Of a DNA stretch of 64,000 nt, positions 53,952 to 62,942 are shown in pieces. Source of the DNA: Rubrimonas cliftonensis (lineage in GTDB: Bacteria > Pseudomonadota > Alphaproteobacteria > Rhodobacterales > Rhodobacteraceae); NCBI RefSeq assembly GCF_900107585.1, contig NZ_FNQM01000012.1:44129-108128 (forward strand), read 5' to 3'. The translations under genes and the position numbers were made by a program. How positions within the stretch are numbered: position 1 is the first letter of the stretch; every line of letters begins with the position of its first letter. A model generated the notes under the pieces. It was given only the letters and a program-made list of their open reading frames with translations, had not been told where the DNA came from and did no database searches.

Positions 53952-55142
53952 GTGGCGCAGGGCGCAGAGACTGCGGCTGCCGAAGGCCCGCGCCGGGCGC
54001 AGGGGCCGGGGCGGGCCTTCGTCGCCGCCGTCGCGTTTCTCACACTGGTGGACCTCTTCGCCACCCAGGCGATCATCCCGGCCCTGACCGTCGCCTACGG
54101 CGTTACCCCCGCAGAGATGGGGCTCGCCGTGAACGCCTCCACGTTGGGGATGGCCGCGGCGAGCCTGGGCGTGGCGCTTTTCGGCGGCGGGGTTGACCGC
54201 CGGCGCGGCGTGGCGCTGGCGCTGGCGCTGCTGGCGGTTCCCACCGCGTTGCTTGCGGTCGCCCCCGACCTGGCGACGTTCGCGGCGCTGCGGGTGGCGC
54301 AAGGGGTGTGCATGGCGACGGCGTTCTCGCTGACGCTGACCGCGCTGGGCGAACTGCTCACCGGGCGCGCGGCGGCGGCGGCCTTCGCGGCCTATGTCAC
54401 CGGCAACGTCGCCTCGAACCTGCTGGGCCGGCTTGCGGCGGCGAGCGCGGCGGAGACGGCGGGGCTGAAGGCGACCTTCCTGCTCTTCGCGGCGCTGAAC
54501 CTCGCCGGCGCGCTGATGGTCTGGCGCAGCCGCCACGCAGCGCCCGGGATGGCGGTCGATCGCGGGCTTGCGGCGCCGCTGCGCGCGGCGGCGGCGCATC
54601 TGGCGCATCCCGGGCTGCGCGGGGCCTTCGCGCTGGGGTTCTGCGTGCTCTTCGCCTTCATCGGCGTCTTCACCTACGTCAATTTCGTGCTCATCGCGCC
54701 GCCCTACGACCTGCCGGCGATGAGCCTCGGCGCGGTCTATCTCGTCTTCGCGCCGTCGCTGCTGACCACGCCGCTCGCCGGCCCGGCGAGCGCGCGCTAT
54801 GGCGCGCGCGCGGCGATCTGGGGCGGGCTGGCGGTCGCCGGCGCGGGGCTCGCGGCGCTGTTGGCGGGGCGCCTCGAACTGGCGCTGGCCGGGCTCGTCG
54901 CAGTCGGCGCGGGAACCTTCTTCGCGCAGGCGGCGGCGACGGGCTATGTGAGCCGCGCGGCGCTCCACGCCCGGGCCGCGGCTTCCGGCCTCTACCTCGC
55001 GGCCTATTTCTCGGGCGGGCTTGCCGGCGCCGCGGCGCTCGGCTGGGCGTTCGAGCGCTTCGGCTGGACAGGCTGCGTGGCGGGCGTCGCGCTGGCCCTT
55101 GCGGCCGGGGCGCTGGCCGCCGGCGCGATGCGCGAGCGCTGA
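53952..55142 (+). CDS. Major facilitator superfamily transporter
   Basis: This 396-residue protein has twelve predicted membrane segments and the MFS pattern of a loop 2-3 charged motif (GGGVDRRRGVALALALL near residue 78). The N-terminus is a 25-residue Ala/Gly/Arg stretch. The sequence resembles drug or sugar efflux permeases (AraJ/YnfM type: DLFATQAIIPALTVAYGV). The start is GTG at 53952, just after the cupin gene. Substrate unknown. Confidence 0.9.
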   Translation: MAQGAETAAAEGPRRAQGPGRAFVAAVAFLTLVDLFATQAIIPALTVAYGVTPAEMGLAVNASTLGMAAASLGVALFGGGVDRRRGVALALALLAVPTALLAVAPDLATFAALRVAQGVCMATAFSLTLTALGELLTGRAAAAAFAAYVTGNVASNLLGRLAAASAAETAGLKATFLLFAALNLAGALMVWRSRHAAPGMAVDRGLAAPLRAAAAHLAHPGLRGAFALGFCVLFAFIGVFTYVNFVLIAPPYDLPAMSLGAVYLVFAPSLLTTPLAGPASARYGARAAIWGGLAVAGAGLAALLAGRLELALAGLVAVGAGTFFAQAAATGYVSRAALHARAAASGLYLAAYFSGGLAGAAALGWAFERFGWTGCVAGVALALAAGALAAGAMRER

Positions 55143-55156
55143 GCGCGGCCGACGCT

Positions 55157-55621
55157 TCAGCCGTCGTCGCTTCGCGTGGTGAAGAGCGCGGCGATGCGCC
55201 AGCCTTCAGCGCCCTGTCGGCACAGCACGCCCACGAGCCAGCGCAGGCGCGCCGGAGCGGCGGCCGCGCCGATCAGCAGCGTGAGGGTCAGCGAGATGTA
55301 GGCCGCGCCCTCGTTGATGTTGACGACCCGGGCCGCGTCCAGGTCGGGCTCGACGCGCCACAGCTCCGCTTTCTGAAAGCCCGCCATCCGCTCGACGAGC
55401 GCATCGGGCCCCCAATAGGGCCGTCCGTCGTTGACCCACAGGAATTCCGGGCTGTCCCAGAGCGTGCGGCGCACCACCGCAAGGTCGCGCGCGTTCTGCG
55501 CGGTGAGAAACCGCAGGTAGAGCGCGCGGATGTCGGCCCCCGCGTCCGTGAGCGCGGCCGGGGCGGCGGCGGCGAAGGCGAGCCCGGCGGCGATGCGGCC
55601 AAAGACGCGTCGACTGTGCAT
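55157..55621 (-). CDS. Secreted SnoaL/DUF4440-like (NTF2-fold) protein
   Basis: This 154-residue protein has a signal peptide (MHSRRVFGRIAAGLAFAAAA) and a single NTF2-like domain: DIRALYLRFLTAQNARDLAV, TLWDSPEFLWVNDGRPYWG and a C-terminal beta sheet ending in WRIAALFTTR. The first part matches ketosteroid-isomerase-like folds that bind small molecules. ATG 55621 is chosen because CAGGAGATCGCC precedes it; a longer frame starts upstream. It diverges from bdhA, with 230 bases between. Confidence 0.78.
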   Translation of the reverse strand: MHSRRVFGRIAAGLAFAAAAPAALTDAGADIRALYLRFLTAQNARDLAVVRRTLWDSPEFLWVNDGRPYWGPDALVERMAGFQKAELWRVEPDLDAARVVNINEGAAYISLTLTLLIGAAAAPARLRWLVGVLCRQGAEGWRIAALFTTRSDDG

Positions 55622-55851
55622 GGCGATCTCCTGCGCGTTGGCGGCGATCTGACCCGTCCGGGCCATGCCGCACGGCCTCGCCTGCGGAAGGGGCGGTGTG
55701 AAATGCCGTGGAGGACGCGTTTCGATAGCGCGCGTGCATGCGCGGCGGCGGATGCCCAGGCGCTATCAACTGCATAGCGCAAGCCCCGGCGACGCCGGCG
55801 CGCCAAACCCACATGCTGCGGCGGCCAGCTTGACTCCAGGGAGCCGCAGCA

Positions 55852-56634
55852 ATGGACCATCGCCGAACCGCCGTCGTCACCGGCTCCACCAGCGGCATAG
55901 GGCAGGGCGTGGCCCGCGCGCTTGCCGCGTCGGGCATGAACGTGATGCTGAACGGCTTCGGCGACCGGGACGCGATCGAGGCCGAACGCGCCGCCATGGC
56001 GGAAGAAACCGGCGCCGACATCGCCCATGACGGCGCCGACATGTCGCGCCCGGACGAGATCGCGCGGTTCGTGGAGACGACGCGCGCTCGCTTCGGCGCG
56101 ATCGACGTGGTGGTCAACAATGCCGGCGTGCAGACCGTGGCGCCGATCGAGGACTTCCCGCCCGACCGCTACGACCTGATCATGGCGATCAACATGTCGG
56201 CCGCCTGGCATCTCACCCGCCTGACCTTCGCGGCGATGAAGGCTGAAGGGTGGGGTCGAGTGATCAACGTGGCCTCTGCGCACGGCCTCGTCGCCTCGCC
56301 CTTCAAGAGTGCCTACGTGATGGCCAAGCACGCCGTCATCGGTCTGACCAAGACTGTCGCGCTTGAGGGCGCAGAGCACGGCGTCACCTGCAACGCGATC
56401 TGCCCTGGCTATGTGCTGACCCCGCTGGTGGAGAAGCAGATACCCGAGACCGCGAAGGCGCGTGGGCTGACAGAGGCGCAGGTCAAGCGCGACGTGCTGC
56501 TCGCCGCCCAGCCGACGCGCGAGTTCGCCACCGTCGAGGAGATCGGCGCGCTGGCCGCGTTCCTGTGCACAGACGCGGCGAAGCAGATCACCGGCGCGGC
56601 GCTGCCGGTCGACGGCGGCTGGACGGCGCAGTGA
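55852..56634 (+). CDS. bdhA: 3-hydroxybutyrate dehydrogenase
   Basis: This 260-residue short-chain dehydrogenase oxidises 3-hydroxybutyrate to acetoacetate with NAD. The coenzyme motif is TGSTSGIGQGVARAL (residues 10-24), the NNAG motif is near 90, and the catalytic Ser and YxxxK are in NVASAHGLVASPFKSAYVMA then K. Family-specific segments include GVQTVAPIEDFPPDRYD, CNAICPGYVLTPLVEKQI and ALPVDGGWTAQ at the end. It is followed by a patatin-like gene, a pairing frequent in polyhydroxybutyrate-using alphaproteobacteria. Confidence 0.95.
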   Translation: MDHRRTAVVTGSTSGIGQGVARALAASGMNVMLNGFGDRDAIEAERAAMAEETGADIAHDGADMSRPDEIARFVETTRARFGAIDVVVNNAGVQTVAPIEDFPPDRYDLIMAINMSAAWHLTRLTFAAMKAEGWGRVINVASAHGLVASPFKSAYVMAKHAVIGLTKTVALEGAEHGVTCNAICPGYVLTPLVEKQIPETAKARGLTEAQVKRDVLLAAQPTREFATVEEIGALAAFLCTDAAKQITGAALPVDGGWTAQ

Positions 56635-56689
56635 GCGCCGCCCGACCGGCTGAAGCGACAGCGACCCCGTAGCTAAAAGGGAAAAGCCG

Positions 56690-57811
56690 ATGTCTCGCCG
56701 CACCACAAACCACAAGGGCGTCAACCTCGCGCTGCAAGGGGGCGGCGCGCACGGCGCCTTCACCTGGGGCGTGCTGGACCGGTTGTTCGAGGACGACCGG
56801 ATCTGGATCGAGGCGATATCCGGCACGTCCGCCGGCGCGATGAACGCGGTCGTCGCGGCGCAGGGCATGTACGAAGGCGGCGCCGAGGGCGCGCGCGTGC
56901 GCCTCGCACATTTCTGGAAGGCCGTGTCGGACGCGGCGCGCGGCAGCCCGCTGCGCCGCTCGCCGCTGGCGGCGATGACGGGCGACTGGTCGCTCGCGAG
57001 TTCTCCGGCCTATGTCGCCTTGGACATGATGAGCCGGCTGGCGTCGCCCTATGACGTCAACCCGATGCGGGTGAACCCGCTGCGCGACCTCGTCAAAAGC
57101 CATGTCGACTTCGCCAAGGTGCGCGCCTGCGAGGACATGGCGATCTATGTCGGCGCCACCAACGCGGAGACCGGCCTCGGCCGGGTGTTCCAGCGGGAGG
57201 AGATCACGCTCGACGCCGTCATGGCGTCAGCCTGCCTGCCCTACATGTTTCACGCCGTCGAGATCGACGGAGCGCCCTATTGGGACGGCGGTTACTCCGG
57301 CAACCCGCCGCTGCTGCCCTTTCTCGATCATTGCCCGTCCGACGACATCATGATCGTCCAGATCAACCCGGTCCGGCGGCCTGGAACGCCGGTCAGGGCG
57401 CAGGAGATCCAGAACCGCATCAATGAGATCAGCTTCAATGGCGCGCTTCTGCAGGAGCTGCGGACGATCCACCTGATCAACGGCATGATCGACCGAGGCG
57501 AGATCACGAACGGCGCGCGGCGGCGGATGCGCTTCCATATCGTCGAGGCGCGCAAGCGGATGCGCGCGCTCGACGCCTCCTCGAAGCTCAACGCGGAATG
57601 GGCTTTCCTGCAAAGGCTCTTCGCGATTGGCCGCGAGACCGCGACGAAGTGGCTGGCGACGAGCTTCGACGCGCTGGGGCGCGCCTCCTCGGTGGACCTT
57701 GACCAGATGCTTGGCGCGCAGGCGACCGCGACCTGTCATGCGGGCCACGGTTTGCGCGCCACGGTCGCGTCCGAAAGCGCGACGCCGGAACAGCCTGCGG
57801 CTGCGCAATGA
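56690..57811 (+). CDS. Patatin-like phospholipase/esterase
   Basis: This 373-residue protein has the patatin catalytic dyad: the oxyanion hole GGGAHGAFTWGVLDRL (residues 17-32), the nucleophile Ser in SGTSAGAMNAV (near 49) and the Asp in WDGGYSGNPPL (near 199). The C-terminal third is less conserved. It probably acts as a lipase or, given its neighbour, as a polyhydroxybutyrate-linked esterase (inference). AAAAGGGAAAAG precedes the ATG. Its stop overlaps the next frame by four bases. Confidence 0.92.
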   Translation: MSRRTTNHKGVNLALQGGGAHGAFTWGVLDRLFEDDRIWIEAISGTSAGAMNAVVAAQGMYEGGAEGARVRLAHFWKAVSDAARGSPLRRSPLAAMTGDWSLASSPAYVALDMMSRLASPYDVNPMRVNPLRDLVKSHVDFAKVRACEDMAIYVGATNAETGLGRVFQREEITLDAVMASACLPYMFHAVEIDGAPYWDGGYSGNPPLLPFLDHCPSDDIMIVQINPVRRPGTPVRAQEIQNRINEISFNGALLQELRTIHLINGMIDRGEITNGARRRMRFHIVEARKRMRALDASSKLNAEWAFLQRLFAIGRETATKWLATSFDALGRASSVDLDQMLGAQATATCHAGHGLRATVASESATPEQPAAAQ

Positions 57812-58245
57812 CTTTCGAAGAACCATCGCTGTCGCCGTCCGGCGACGACCATGACGGCTCCGCCTTTCCCACCGCCGCGGTTCCCTGGGTCGCGACGCGG
57901 GGCCTTGCCGCCCCCGCGGGGCGGCGCACCGTCTCGATCTCCGGCGACGGAGGCGTCGCGCCGTACGCAATGGAAGTCACCGCCGCCTTCGCGCGCGACA
58001 ACGACGTCGCACATGGGCCGCCGAACAATGCGCAGTTCGGTAAGATTGCCATGGAGCGTCGGCCCGGGCGCTTTCGCTTCCGGTCGGCCGATCCTTCTTT
58101 CCGGTGCTTCGCCGCCGCCACGCGCCTCTGCGGCGGTGTCGGCGCAACGGCGACCGGCGCCGCCCTCGGCGACCCGCAGGCGGCGGCGTTCGCGGCGATG
58201 GGCCCTGCGCTCCTGGAGATCCTGTGCGACGCCGAACTGGCTTGA
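57808..58245 (+). pseudogene. Truncated C-terminal domain of a thiamine-diphosphate-dependent enzyme
   Basis: The 145-residue frame keeps the thiamine-diphosphate signature: GDGGVAPYAMEV, then a spacing of 24 residues to NN in PPNNAQFGKIAM. This matches the GDG-N24-27-NN motif of pyruvate oxidase/acetolactate synthase-type enzymes, with the family end MGPALLEILCDAELA. The other two domains (about 400 residues) are missing. It starts as ATGA on the patatin stop and ends as TTGA on the MscS start. It is most likely a remnant; a residual protein product is possible because no stop interrupts it. Confidence 0.7.
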
Positions 58246-60581
58246 GGCCGCATGGGCAGGGGCGACGCCTGGCCGAGGCTCCGGTCTCCTCGCGCGCCCC
58301 GTCTCAGGCGGCGGAGCGGCTGCGGCGACGGACCCGCGCCGCATTTGCGGCGGCGCTGCTTCTTTTCACGGTCAGCGGAGCTGAACGCAGCGCCGCGCAG
58401 GGGATGGTCATCGATGCGCTGGAGCGGCCAGGGAGCGCGGAGGCCGCGTCCGCTCCGGCCAGCGCCGAGGCGGTGCGCGCGATGGTGGCGCGGCTGACGG
58501 ACGCTGAAGTGCGCGCGCTGCTCCTGGAGCGGCTCGACGCGGTCGTCGGAGCGCAGGATCCGGCGCGCGCTGAAGGCGGTCTGGGGCGCGCGCTCGCAAC
58601 CTCCGCCGACGCGCTGGCGGCGTCGGTCGCCGGCGCGATCGCGCGGGTTCCGAACATCCCGGCCGGGGCTGCCGAGGGCTTCGCCCGCTTCTGGGCGCCG
58701 CGCGGCTGGTGGGGGACGCTGCATCTGCTCGCCGTGGGCCTTGCGGCGCTCGGCGCCGGCCATATCGCTGAGCGCGCGGTGCGGCGGTGGTGGCGGCGCT
58801 TAGAGACGCCGCCGGCCGAGGCGAGGCTGGGGGCGACGCTGGGCTTCCTGCTGGAGCGGCTCGCGCTGGAGGCGGCGGGCCTCGCGGCGCTGCTCGCCGC
58901 CGCGCGCGCCGTCATCGCCGTCGCGCATCCGCCCGAGCCGATCAGCGACCTGATCCTGACCTTCTTTCTCTTCCTGCCGGTGCTCTATGTCGGGGCGGCG
59001 GCCGCGGCGGGGCGGTTCCTGCTGGCCCCCGACGAGCCCGGCGTCAGGCTGCTGGATGTGGACGACGCCGATGCGCGCTTTCTCCAGCGCGCCGTGGTGA
59101 TATTTGCCGGGCTGGTCGGCTTCCGGGCCTATGTGCTGAGCTTCCTCGGCGGCCATGGCGTCGACCTCGCGAGCATGCGCCTCGGATTCTGGTTGACGCT
59201 GCTCGTCCATGGCTGGCTGTTCTACGCCGCATGGCGCGCGCGTGACGCGCTGAGCGGGATGCTCGCCGACGCGCACGCCGCAGGGGACGAGGCGCAGGTG
59301 GCGCGCGCCTATCCGTGGGCGGCCATGGCGCTGATCGCGCTGTTCTGGGCCATCACGGAGATCTTCACTGGCCTCGGGTTTTGGCCTCTGCTCGACGAGC
59401 GGCTGCCGCTGACGCTCGCCGCGCTCATCTTCGCCCCGGTCGCCGACAAGGGGATCAGGGGCCTCGCGGCGCATCTGTCGCCCGATCCCGGCGGGCCGCC
59501 GGACGCCCTCGCCGCGCGCGCCGCGGAACGGGTGCGCCGGGGGCTGCGCCGGATGGGACGGGTGGCGCTCGGCGGCGCGCTGATGCTCGCGCTGGTCGAT
59601 CTCTGGAACGTCGACTTCTCCGAAGCCGCCATGGGCGCGGCCCCCGCGCGCGTCTCGGCGGCGGCGGTGCATGCGCTCGGCGTGGCGGCCTTCGGCTGGC
59701 TGGCTTTCGAGGGCGTCACGCTCTGGATCACCCGCCGCATCCTCGCGGAGACGCCCGCGCCCGCGACCGAGGACGAGGAGCAGGGTGGCGAGGGCGGCGG
59801 CGCAGGCGGCAGCCGTCTGTATACGGTGCTGCCGCTGCTGCTGCGGGTCGCGCAGGCCGTCATCTTGCTCGCCACGACGCTGGAGGCGCTGCGCGCGCTC
59901 GGCGTGGGCGTCGGACCGCTGCTCGCGGGCCTCGGCGTGCTGGGCCTCGCCATCGGCTTCGGCGCGCAAAAGCTGGTGGCGGACGTGGTGTCGGGCGTGT
60001 TCTTCCTCATCGACGACGCGTTCCGCGTCGGCGAATACGTCGAGATCGAGGATACGGTGGGCACGGTGGAGCGCATCTCCATCCGCTCGCTTCAGCTTCG
60101 CCATCATCTCGGGGCGGTTCACACCATTCCCTTCGGCGACGTGGCGCGGCTGACGAACTACTCCCGCGACTGGGTGATCATGAAGCTGCGCTTCACAGTG
60201 CCCTTCGACACCGACCTCGACCTCGTCAAGAGCATCTTCAAGCAGATCGGCAAGGACATGGCCGACGACCCGGATTTCGCATCCGACTTCCTGCAGCCCT
60301 TCAAGAGCCAGGGCGTGCTCGAGGTCAACGATGTCGGCATGGTGGTGCGGGGCAAATTCATGGCGCGTCCGGGCCGGCAATGGGGCCTGCGCAAGGAGAT
60401 CTTCGCCCGCGTGCAGCGCGCTTTCGAAGCGCAGGGCGTGCAGTTCGCCCGCCGCGAGGTTCGGGTCCGGATCGACGGCGAGGCGCATCCCGTTCCAAAG
60501 CCGATCAGGGAGGCCGCCCTGGCGGCCGCCCAGGCGCATCTCGACGAGGATCTGGTGGAGCCCGAGAGCGCGAAAGACTGA
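58242..60581 (+). CDS. Large mechanosensitive channel (MscS family) with signal peptide
   Basis: This protein of about 779 residues has a signal peptide (residues about 24-53, ending ERSAAQG), a helical periplasmic part, about ten membrane segments between residues 150 and 600 and a C-terminal MscS pore and beta domain. The pore helix LGLAIGFGAQKLVADVVSGV is near residues 567-586; FRVGEYVEIEDTVGTVERIS and the HTIPFGDVARLTNYSRDW follow. TTG at 58242 is chosen because it includes the signal peptide and overlaps the preceding stop; ATG 58404 would remove the leader. It protects cells against hypo-osmotic shock. Confidence 0.85.
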   Translation: MRPHGQGRRLAEAPVSSRAPSQAAERLRRRTRAAFAAALLLFTVSGAERSAAQGMVIDALERPGSAEAASAPASAEAVRAMVARLTDAEVRALLLERLDAVVGAQDPARAEGGLGRALATSADALAASVAGAIARVPNIPAGAAEGFARFWAPRGWWGTLHLLAVGLAALGAGHIAERAVRRWWRRLETPPAEARLGATLGFLLERLALEAAGLAALLAAARAVIAVAHPPEPISDLILTFFLFLPVLYVGAAAAAGRFLLAPDEPGVRLLDVDDADARFLQRAVVIFAGLVGFRAYVLSFLGGHGVDLASMRLGFWLTLLVHGWLFYAAWRARDALSGMLADAHAAGDEAQVARAYPWAAMALIALFWAITEIFTGLGFWPLLDERLPLTLAALIFAPVADKGIRGLAAHLSPDPGGPPDALAARAAERVRRGLRRMGRVALGGALMLALVDLWNVDFSEAAMGAAPARVSAAAVHALGVAAFGWLAFEGVTLWITRRILAETPAPATEDEEQGGEGGGAGGSRLYTVLPLLLRVAQAVILLATTLEALRALGVGVGPLLAGLGVLGLAIGFGAQKLVADVVSGVFFLIDDAFRVGEYVEIEDTVGTVERISIRSLQLRHHLGAVHTIPFGDVARLTNYSRDWVIMKLRFTVPFDTDLDLVKSIFKQIGKDMADDPDFASDFLQPFKSQGVLEVNDVGMVVRGKFMARPGRQWGLRKEIFARVQRAFEAQGVQFARREVRVRIDGEAHPVPKPIREAALAAAQAHLDEDLVEPESAKD

Positions 60582-60688
60582 TCAGGGTCGAGCGCAGCGA
60601 GGGCCATGCGCCGTGGCGCGCGGCGCCGCCACGACGACGTGACCGGTCGCGAGCGGGGCGCGTGTCGCCCGAAGGAGGTCGCGACGCC

Positions 60689-61570
60689 ATGTCACACACG
60701 AAGGCCGGCGGGGAGGTGACGACGATGCTCGGATGGGGACGGTTCATGAAGGCGGCGGCGCTGGGCGCGGCCGTGCTCGCGACGGCGGCGGTCGGCGGCG
60801 TGGAGCGCGCACTCGCCCCGGACGCGAAGCTCTGGGAGCGGTGGACGGCGCATGATCCGGCCTCGCCGTTGACGGTGGACCACGGGCCTTGGGACGCGCT
60901 GCTGCGCCGACACCTGGTCGATGCGCCGGGCGTGAACCGCGTGCGCTACGCCGCCTTCACGGCGGCCGACCGCGCTGCGCTCGACGCCTATCTCGCCGCG
61001 CTGCAGGCGACGCCGGTGGACCGGCTGGCGCGGCCCGAGCAGATGGCGTTCTGGATCAACCTCTACAACGCGCTGACCGTGGACGTGGTGCTGGAGCACC
61101 ACCCCGTAGCGTCGATCCGCGACATCGACATCTCGCCCGGACTCGTCGCCGACGGGCCGTGGGGGGCGAAGCTCGCGAAGGTGGCGGGCGAGCGGCTCAG
61201 CCTCAACGACATCGAGCACCGCATCCTGCGCCCGATCTGGCGCGATGCGCGCATCCACTACGCGGTCAACTGCGCCGCGGTCGGCTGTCCGGACCTGCGC
61301 GCCCGGGCGTGGACGGCTGCGGGGCTGGACGCCGCGCTGGACGCGGCGGCGCGGTCCTACGTCAACGACCCCCGCGGCGTGCGGGCCGAGGCCGGGCGGC
61401 TGGTCGTCTCGAAGATCTACGACTGGTTCCACGAGGACTTCGGCGGGACCGACGCCGCGCTGCTGGCCCATCTGATCCGCTACGCCGAGCCGGCTCTGGC
61501 TGAAGCGCTGCGCGGCCGCACGCGCATCGACGACGCCGAGTACGACTGGGCGTTGAACGACGCGCGATGA
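60689..61570 (+). CDS. DUF547 domain protein, secreted or membrane-anchored
   Basis: This 293-residue protein has an N-terminal hydrophobic segment (GRFMKAAALGAAVLATAAVG, residues about 17-36) and a DUF547 domain with WINLYNALTVDVVLEHH (near residue 114), SLNDIEHRILRP and HYAVNCAAVGCPDLR (near 188), which contains the Cys and His of the proposed active site. The fold is related to transglutaminase-like cysteine enzymes. ATG 60689 follows GAAGGAGG. It is the first of four genes joined by four-base overlaps. Confidence 0.88.
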   Translation: MSHTKAGGEVTTMLGWGRFMKAAALGAAVLATAAVGGVERALAPDAKLWERWTAHDPASPLTVDHGPWDALLRRHLVDAPGVNRVRYAAFTAADRAALDAYLAALQATPVDRLARPEQMAFWINLYNALTVDVVLEHHPVASIRDIDISPGLVADGPWGAKLAKVAGERLSLNDIEHRILRPIWRDARIHYAVNCAAVGCPDLRARAWTAAGLDAALDAAARSYVNDPRGVRAEAGRLVVSKIYDWFHEDFGGTDAALLAHLIRYAEPALAEALRGRTRIDDAEYDWALNDAR

Positions 61571-62196
61571 CGCGGCGCGCGCTCATGCTTGCGGCCGCCG
61601 CGCTCGCCGCGCCGGCCCTCCGCGCCGAGGGGGCGTGGCGCTTTCTCGCCCCGCCCTGGGCGCGCGCCGCGCGGCTGGCCGCGGCGGGGGCCGAGATCGA
61701 GCTCGAGGCCGATGGCGCGGTGGGCTTTCTCTGGCGGCCCGCCGCAGCCCGGCCGGGCGACATGCTGCGCTGGCGCTGGCGGGTGGACGCCGCGCCGCCG
61801 CCGACCGATCCCGCCGCGCGCGACGCCGACGACCGTCCCGCGGCGGTGCATCTGTGGCTGGACGCGGGCCGCGGTCCGACGCTCTTCGGCCGCCTCGCCG
61901 AGGCGCTCGGCCAGCCGCGCGTCACCCATGCGCTGACCTGGCAATGGGGCGGGACGCGCCCCGCGGGGACGCGGCTGGCCAATCCCTACCATGCGCCGAG
62001 CGCGATCCTCGTGCTGCGCGGGGCCGGCGAGCCGCTCGGGGTCTGGCGCGAGGAGGCGCGCGACGTCGAGGCCGACCTGCGCGCCGCGCTCGGCGTCGGC
62101 GCGGCGTCCGTCGCCGCGCTCGCCATCTCCGCCGACACCGACGACGCCGGCGGCCTCGCCCGCGCGCGCATCGCGGGCCTGGAGATCGCGCATTGA
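61567..62196 (+). CDS. DUF3047 family secreted protein
   Basis: This 209-residue protein has a Tat-like or Sec signal peptide (MTRRALMLAAAALAAPALRA) and the DUF3047 core: GAVGFLWRPAAARPGDMLRW, then RWRVDAAPPPTD, RPAAVHLWLDAG, LTWQWGG and NPYHAPSAILVLRGAGEPLG. The fold is beta-sandwich-like and the function unknown. It overlaps the DUF547 gene (ATGA) and the ferritin-like gene (TTGA), indicating one operon. Confidence 0.85.
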   Translation: MTRRALMLAAAALAAPALRAEGAWRFLAPPWARAARLAAAGAEIELEADGAVGFLWRPAAARPGDMLRWRWRVDAAPPPTDPAARDADDRPAAVHLWLDAGRGPTLFGRLAEALGQPRVTHALTWQWGGTRPAGTRLANPYHAPSAILVLRGAGEPLGVWREEARDVEADLRAALGVGAASVAALAISADTDDAGGLARARIAGLEIAH

Positions 62197-62942
62197 CGGA
62201 CATGCTGGACGATCTCGCCGCGAAGGGCTGGCGCGCGCAGGCGCAGGACGCGGCCGCCTTCGACTGGGCGGGCGGCGCGCGGCTGCCGTTCTGGACGCCG
62301 CGTCGGGTCGCGGTCTGGGCGATCAGCCAGTTCTGCCACGGCGAGCGCGCCACCGCCGACATGTGCGCGCGGATCGCGGGCCGCATCGCCGGGGACGCCG
62401 CGCGCGCCTGCCTCGAGACGCAGCGGCTCGACGAGGAGCGCCATCTCGTCCTCTACGAGCGCTATCTCGCCCTGCTCGGGGCCCGCGCCGACCCGGCCGG
62501 CGCGCTGAGCCGCGCCTACGCCCGCGCGCTCGGGGCGGGCGACGTGCATGCGACCATGCTGGCTTTTCACGTCATCCTCGAAGGTGAGAGCCTGCGCATC
62601 CAGAAGGTCGCCGAGGACTGGATGCCCTGTCCGCTGTTTCGCGCCGTCTCCGCCGCCATCGCGCGCGACGAGGCGCGCCACGTCGCCTTCGGCAAGCTTC
62701 ACCTGCGCCGCAGCCTGCCCGATCTGCCGCTCGCCGAGCGGCTGGCGCTGCTCGAATGGCTCAGGGCGATGTGGCTAGACGCGGCGGTGGCGGTGGCAGC
62801 GGCGGTCTCGCCGCTCGGCCCGCTCGCGGCGCGGCTGACGCGGCCGGGGACGCTCGAGGCCAAGTGGCGCGGCCGGCTCGCCGACCTCGAGGGCGCCGGC
62901 CTGTTCGCGCCCGAGGAACGCGCGCTGTTCGGCGCGGCATGA
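62193..62942 (+). CDS. Ferritin-like diiron protein
   Basis: This 249-residue helical protein has the paired ExxH motifs of a diiron carboxylate protein: ISQFCHGERATADMCARI (Glu near residue 48), RLDEERHLVLYERYL (near 84), HVILEGESLRIQKVAEDW (near 133) and ARDEARHVAFGKLHL (near 161). Members of this fold include ferritin-like oxidases and N-oxygenases. TTG 62193 is chosen because GGAG lies eight bases upstream and it overlaps the previous stop; ATG 62202 is an alternative. No heme or other cofactor motif is seen. Substrate unknown. Confidence 0.82.
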   Translation: MTDMLDDLAAKGWRAQAQDAAAFDWAGGARLPFWTPRRVAVWAISQFCHGERATADMCARIAGRIAGDAARACLETQRLDEERHLVLYERYLALLGARADPAGALSRAYARALGAGDVHATMLAFHVILEGESLRIQKVAEDWMPCPLFRAVSAAIARDEARHVAFGKLHLRRSLPDLPLAERLALLEWLRAMWLDAAVAVAAAVSPLGPLAARLTRPGTLEAKWRGRLADLEGAGLFAPEERALFGAA

